64,000 bases of DNA from Oscillatoriales cyanobacterium (GTDB lineage: Bacteria > Cyanobacteriota > Cyanobacteriia > Cyanobacteriales > Laspinemataceae), in assembly GCA_011390955.1 (NCBI GenBank), contig JAABRM010000002.1:207879-271878 (forward strand), read 5' to 3'. Positions 60,198 through 64,000 of the stretch are shown here, one piece after another. Both the position numbers and the translations under genes were made by a program. Within the stretch, counting starts at the first letter, position 1. Each line of letters opens with the position of its first letter. Below the pieces are notes generated by a model that saw nothing but the letters and a program-made list of their open reading frames with translations, was not told the DNA's origin and made no database searches.

Positions 60198-63100
60198 TTA
60201 TGCACTGAAATATTTAGCCACTGGGTGATAAGTAATAATCGCCGTAGTTGACTGTTCGGGATAAATTTGTTCGCTTTCGTCCATATACATATTAATGCGA
60301 TCGCTTCCTAGCAACTCTAGCTGCTTATATTGGTCTTGCATATTCGGACAAGCGGGATAACCGAAACTATACCGAGAACCGCGATAACGTTGTTGCAACA
60401 TATCGCGAATATTGTCCGGTTCTTCTGATGCAAATCCTAACTCCCGACGAATTCGGGCATGAAGCCATTCCGCGATCGCCTCTGCGGTTTGGACGGCGAT
60501 ACCGTGGAAATACAAATAATCGGTATATTGATTAGAATCAAACAACTTCTTAGCGTATTCCGTGGCAATTTCACCGACTGTCACCGCGTGCATAGGAAAC
60601 ACATCAATTTGACCTGTTTCTTTGGGGGCAAAGAAATCTGCAATACATAACCGTCGTCCTGACTTTTGCCGGGGAAACTCAAAGAAAGTAATCGGTTCTA
60701 GAGACTGAATATCTTGATTTTCGGCCACAGCTTGCGGGTCATATATATATAAAGTGTTGCCCTCTGCTTGACAGGGGAAATAGCCATAAATTGCCTGGGG
60801 ATGCAGGATATTTTCCGCCACCACTCGCTGTTTCCATTCCGCTAAAATCGGCTGGACGGTTTCCGCGAGAAACTGGTCATATTCTGCCCGCGATTGTTCT
60901 TTCGGTTTGCGGAATTGCCACTGCCCCGCAAATAGGGCTTGTAAGTCCAAATGCCAAAAGATTTCTTCTAAAGGAATATCCGTCGGTTGCAATATTTTCG
61001 TCCCCCAGAATGGTGGGGTGGGTCGTTCAATATCCACGGCAACGGCTTCAGAACGTCGCGTATCAATTTCTACGATTGTTTCTGCTTTTTGCTCTCCCTC
61101 TTTTTGACCGGGGCTAGAATTAGAAACCGGGTTTATATCAGGATTTTGGTTATTTGACAGAGATTCTGTTAATAAACCCGGTTTCTGACTTTCTGATATT
61201 TCATCCAGGAAGCCTTGGATATCGTCCCAGTCACCTGCTTTTTTCGCAGGCATTAATTTATCCATAAAATGTAAGTCAGAAAAGGCATCTTTTCCGTAAA
61301 CCACTTTACCTTTATAGGTATTTTGGCAATCTTGATGGACAAATTTCGGGGTTAAAGCTGCCCCTCCTAAAATTACCGGGACGCTGATGCCGCGTTCGTT
61401 GAAAGTTTCCAGGTTATCTTTCATAAAGGCGGTGGATTTTACTAGCAATCCACTCATGGCAATACAGTCAGCTTTATGCTTGTGGTAGGCTTCGATGATA
61501 TTTTCTACCGGCTGTTTAATGCCCAGGTTAATCACGCGATAGCCGTTATTAGAAAGAATGATATCGACTAAGTTTTTGCCAATATCATGAACATCCCCTT
61601 TCACCGTGGCAATGACTAAAGTTCCTTTGGCATTATCCCCTGCCTCATCTTTTTCCATGTAGGGTTCGAGATAGGCAACCGCTGCTTTCATGGTTTCCGC
61701 AGATTGCAATACAAAGGGCAGTTGCATTTGCCCGGAACCAAACAATTCGCCCACAACTTTCATCCCATCTAATAGATAGATATTGATGATATCTAAGGGC
61801 GGATATTTTTCTAATGCTTGGGCAAGTACCTGTTCTAAACCAATTCGTTCGCCGTCAATAATATGCTGGGTGAGACGTTGTTCTAAGGGCAAGTTTTCCG
61901 TGGCGCTGCGATCGCGCTTGGTGGTCTTCCCTTCAAATAATTTAGTCAGTTCTGTTAATGGGTCATAAATGCAAACATTCCCATCAAATTTACGTCGATC
62001 GTAAATTAATTGACGGCAAACTTCTTGATGTTCGGGGTCAATTTTGGCCAAAGGGAGAATCTTGCTGGCGCTAACAATCGCGCTATCTAAACCTACCTGC
62101 ATCGCTTCATGCAAAAACACTGAATTCAGCACTTGGCGGGCCGCTGGATTCAAGCCAAAAGAAATATTAGAAACCCCTAATAAAACATGACAACCGGGTA
62201 ATTCTTCGCGAATGCGCTTAATCGATTCAATGGTGGCTTGGCCATTTTTTCGGTCTTCTTCAATCCCCGTAGAAATGGGTAAGGCTAGGGTATCAAAAAA
62301 GATTTCATGGGCAGGAATTCCATATTCAATGGCGGCATTATATGCCCGTTGCGCGATCGCAAATTTTTTATCGGCTGTGCGGGCCATACCATCCTCATCA
62401 ATGGTGCCCACCACCACCCCGGCGCCGTACTTTTTCGCCAGTTCTAATACTTGATAAAAACGGGGTTCGCCATCTTCATAGTTAGTGGAATTCAGCAAAC
62501 ATTTGCCCCCTGCCACCTTTAAACCCGCCTCCATCTTTTCCCATTCTGTCGAGTCCAACATCAGGGGTAAAGTCACATTTGTGACTAATCGGGACACCAA
62601 TTCATGCATATCCCGTACCCCATCCCGACCCACATAATCCACGTTGACATCGAGGACATGGGCGCCTTCTTTTACTTGGGATTTTGCCAAAGCAACCAAC
62701 CCATCCCAGTCTTCATTATTCAGCAGGGTTCGGCATTGCTTAGACCCACTAGCATTTAAGCGTTCGCCAACAATTAAGAAAGAGTTATCTTGTTGATACG
62801 GTTGGGTACTATATATAGATGCGGCAGCGGGAATATAGTTGAGAATTGCCCGGTTTTGTTCATTTTGCAAATGATTGCGAACGGGGCGCGGTTTCGGTTT
62901 CAAAGTTTGGACAACTTCCGCCAATGCTTGAATATGTTCTGGTCGGGTTCCGCAACAACCGCCAATAATTTGTACGCCCAAATCTTCCACAAAGTGCATT
63001 AAAGCCATGCGGAATTCCATCGGGGTTAATTTGTAATGGGCTTGACCGCCAACATTTTCCGGCAAACCGGCGTTAGGAATACAAGAAACAATAAATGGTG

Positions 63101-63836
63101 ACTGTTCCGCAAGATAGCGGATATGGTCTTTCATTAAATCCGGCCCGGTGGCGCAATTTAGACCCAAGATATCAATAGGATAGGGTTCTAAAATTGACAA
63201 AGCGGCGTTAATTTCTGACCCTACCAACATTGTGCCCATTTGTTCCATTGTGACGGAAACCATAATCGGACGGCGATCGCCTTTTTTGGCAAAAACCGCC
63301 TCAATACCATTCAGGGCTGCCTTAATTTGCAACACATCTTGGCAAGTTTCCACCAAAAATAGGTCTACGCCCCCGTCATAAAGTCCTTCCGCTTGTTCGA
63401 TAAAAGCGTGATACAGAGTATCAAAATCAATATGTCCCAGGGTCGGTAATTTCGTCCCCGGCCCGATCGAACCCGCTACAAACCGGGGTTTTTCCGGGGT
63501 GGAGAACTCAGCGGTCACGGATTTTGCTAATTCTGCCGCCATTTTGTTCAGTTCATAAGCTTTGTCCGCTAAGTCGTACTCAGCCAAAACGATCGAAGTG
63601 CCGCCAAAGGTGTCCGTTTCGATTACGTCAGCCCCCGCAGCCAAAAAACTGCGATGGACTTTCGCCACCGCTTCCGGTTTGGTGTAAACCAGGTACTCGT
63701 TACAACCTTCATACTCCGGCCCGCCAAAGTCCGCAGCGGTCAGGTTTTGGACTTGCAGGTTGGTGCCCATTGCGCCATCAAAGACAATTACTGGGCGATC
63801 GGGGCTGTGGAGACGTTCCAAGAAGGGGCTTTTCAT
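60198..63836 (-). CDS. metH: Cobalamin-dependent methionine synthase
   Basis: MetH transfers a methyl group from methyltetrahydrofolate to homocysteine through B12. The 1212-residue protein has four modules. The homocysteine domain comes first (zinc cysteines in LGLNCATG and [12 protein letters not shown], to about residue 310). Next is the pterin domain ([15 protein letters not shown], about 350-610). The B12 domain follows ([14 protein letters not shown] at about residue 745, the DxHxxG ligand). Last is the AdoMet reactivation domain (about 960-1212, [13 protein letters not shown] ... [16 protein letters not shown]). The linker at about residues 884-905 is encoded by an inverted pair of AGAAACC repeats, read in frame. 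No B12 or SAM riboswitch is seen in the 160 bp upstream. Confidence 0.97.
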   Translation of the reverse strand: MKSPFLERLHSPDRPVIVFDGAMGTNLQVQNLTAADFGGPEYEGCNEYLVYTKPEAVAKVHRSFLAAGADVIETDTFGGTSIVLAEYDLADKAYELNKMAAELAKSVTAEFSTPEKPRFVAGSIGPGTKLPTLGHIDFDTLYHAFIEQAEGLYDGGVDLFLVETCQDVLQIKAALNGIEAVFAKKGDRRPIMVSVTMEQMGTMLVGSEINAALSILEPYPIDILGLNCATGPDLMKDHIRYLAEQSPFIVSCIPNAGLPENVGGQAHYKLTPMEFRMALMHFVEDLGVQIIGGCCGTRPEHIQALAEVVQTLKPKPRPVRNHLQNEQNRAILNYIPAAASIYSTQPYQQDNSFLIVGERLNASGSKQCRTLLNNEDWDGLVALAKSQVKEGAHVLDVNVDYVGRDGVRDMHELVSRLVTNVTLPLMLDSTEWEKMEAGLKVAGGKCLLNSTNYEDGEPRFYQVLELAKKYGAGVVVGTIDEDGMARTADKKFAIAQRAYNAAIEYGIPAHEIFFDTLALPISTGIEEDRKNGQATIESIKRIREELPGCHVLLGVSNISFGLNPAARQVLNSVFLHEAMQVGLDSAIVSASKILPLAKIDPEHQEVCRQLIYDRRKFDGNVCIYDPLTELTKLFEGKTTKRDRSATENLPLEQRLTQHIIDGERIGLEQVLAQALEKYPPLDIINIYLLDGMKVVGELFGSGQMQLPFVLQSAETMKAAVAYLEPYMEKDEAGDNAKGTLVIATVKGDVHDIGKNLVDIILSNNGYRVINLGIKQPVENIIEAYHKHKADCIAMSGLLVKSTAFMKDNLETFNERGISVPVILGGAALTPKFVHQDCQNTYKGKVVYGKDAFSDLHFMDKLMPAKKAGDWDDIQGFLDEISESQKPGLLTESLSNNQNPDINPVSNSSPGQKEGEQKAETIVEIDTRRSEAVAVDIERPTPPFWGTKILQPTDIPLEEIFWHLDLQALFAGQWQFRKPKEQSRAEYDQFLAETVQPILAEWKQRVVAENILHPQAIYGYFPCQAEGNTLYIYDPQAVAENQDIQSLEPITFFEFPRQKSGRRLCIADFFAPKETGQIDVFPMHAVTVGEIATEYAKKLFDSNQYTDYLYFHGIAVQTAEAIAEWLHARIRRELGFASEEPDNIRDMLQQRYRGSRYSFGYPACPNMQDQYKQLELLGSDRINMYMDESEQIYPEQSTTAIITYHPVAKYFSA
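61122..61186. repeat. AGAAACCGGGTTTA inverted pair inside metH
   Basis: Perfect 14-bp arms AGAAACCGGGTTTA (61122-61135) and TAAACCCGGTTTCT (61173-61186) belong to the palindrome family that forms the arrays at 52-57 kb. They are translated as part of metH ([20 protein letters not shown]) in the linker between the B12 and reactivation domains. Confidence 0.88.
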
Positions 63837-63918
63837 TCGTGTTCTCCCAAAAATCTCTATCCGTCAGGATTTTCTCATTATTCGCTATTCTATTTTGCCT
63901 TGTTTTCGGGTGCAGGTA

Positions 63919-63987
63919 GCAGAAACCGGGTTTCTTGATGAACCTGGGATATTTTCCCCAATTTGCGTAGAAACCCGGTTTCTTGTC
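63919..63987. repeat. AGAAACCNGGTTTCT palindrome pair upstream of metH
   Basis: A GGG-centred unit (63921 on) and a CCC-centred unit (about 63970 on) are separated by about 35 bp. They occupy the metH upstream region at the right edge of the window. Confidence 0.85.
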
Positions 63988-64000
63988 TCCTTCAGGGCAC

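Noticed and set aside
63837..64000. Possible cobalamin or SAM riboswitch upstream of metH
   Set aside because: No B12-box or SAM-aptamer sequence is visible; the region is occupied by a repeat palindrome pair. A longer leader beyond the window cannot be excluded.

Overview
The window is cyanobacterial chromosome. Octamer GCGATCGC (HIP1-type) sites are very frequent. The gene set includes petL, a ferrochelatase with a C-terminal chlorophyll-binding-like helix, DUF4278 and COP23 proteins and glutamine riboswitches. The many short-sequence heptamer arrays, palindromic repeats and toxin-antitoxin genes suggest a filamentous, Oscillatoriales-type strain; that placement is an inference. I found no rRNA, no tRNA that I could support and no CRISPR array.

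Layout. 1-9.4 kb: a Ser/Thr kinase cut by the window edge, purB, a TerD-like protein, a family-10-like glycosyl hydrolase, a DUF4126 membrane protein, hemH, a methyltransferase and the xisH/xisI pair. 9.4-10.7 kb: a scar zone with large palindromes, a VMAP-type gene fragment, a transposase stub and three 153-bp repeats. 10.7-26.2 kb: mostly housekeeping and conserved genes (smpB, an HD protein, an S66 carboxypeptidase, a HEAT protein, a DMT transporter, sppA, aroH, hemE, an SDR, petL). Within it are two DUF4278 genes, each behind a glutamine riboswitch, one also with an NtcA-type box. 26.4-30.4 kb: a compact minus-strand cassette of secreted proteins (COP23, trypsin-like protease, two SLH proteins, and a protease fused to an SLH-like domain). 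It sits between petL and aroB and is bracketed by a duplicated 5' end of aroB. 30.8-51.9 kb: aroB, larE, an ABC permease, an ethylene-receptor/GAF hybrid histidine kinase, a Uma2-type protein, a PG-binding/rsmA/ispE/DUF3082 operon, an M16 peptidase pair, clpP and an RNB-family protein that has lost most of its catalytic aspartates. 52-60.2 kb: a toxin-antitoxin and repeat island with decayed brnT/brnA, a broken CHAT-associated gene, an unknown gene pair, two DUF433/DUF5615 pairs, ubiX, a LapA-like protein, one intact ParE-type pair and one pair broken by frameshifts and a MITE. 60.2-63.8 kb: metH.

Three themes stand out. First, nitrogen-status control of small DUF4278 proteins, by riboswitch and probably by NtcA. 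Second, a secreted protease/SLH/COP23 operon that looks inserted as a block. Third, heavy repeat activity: a TTAA-targeting MITE with seven copies, and an AGAAACCNGGTTTCT palindrome family that forms arrays around toxin-antitoxin genes and has entered the metH reading frame.
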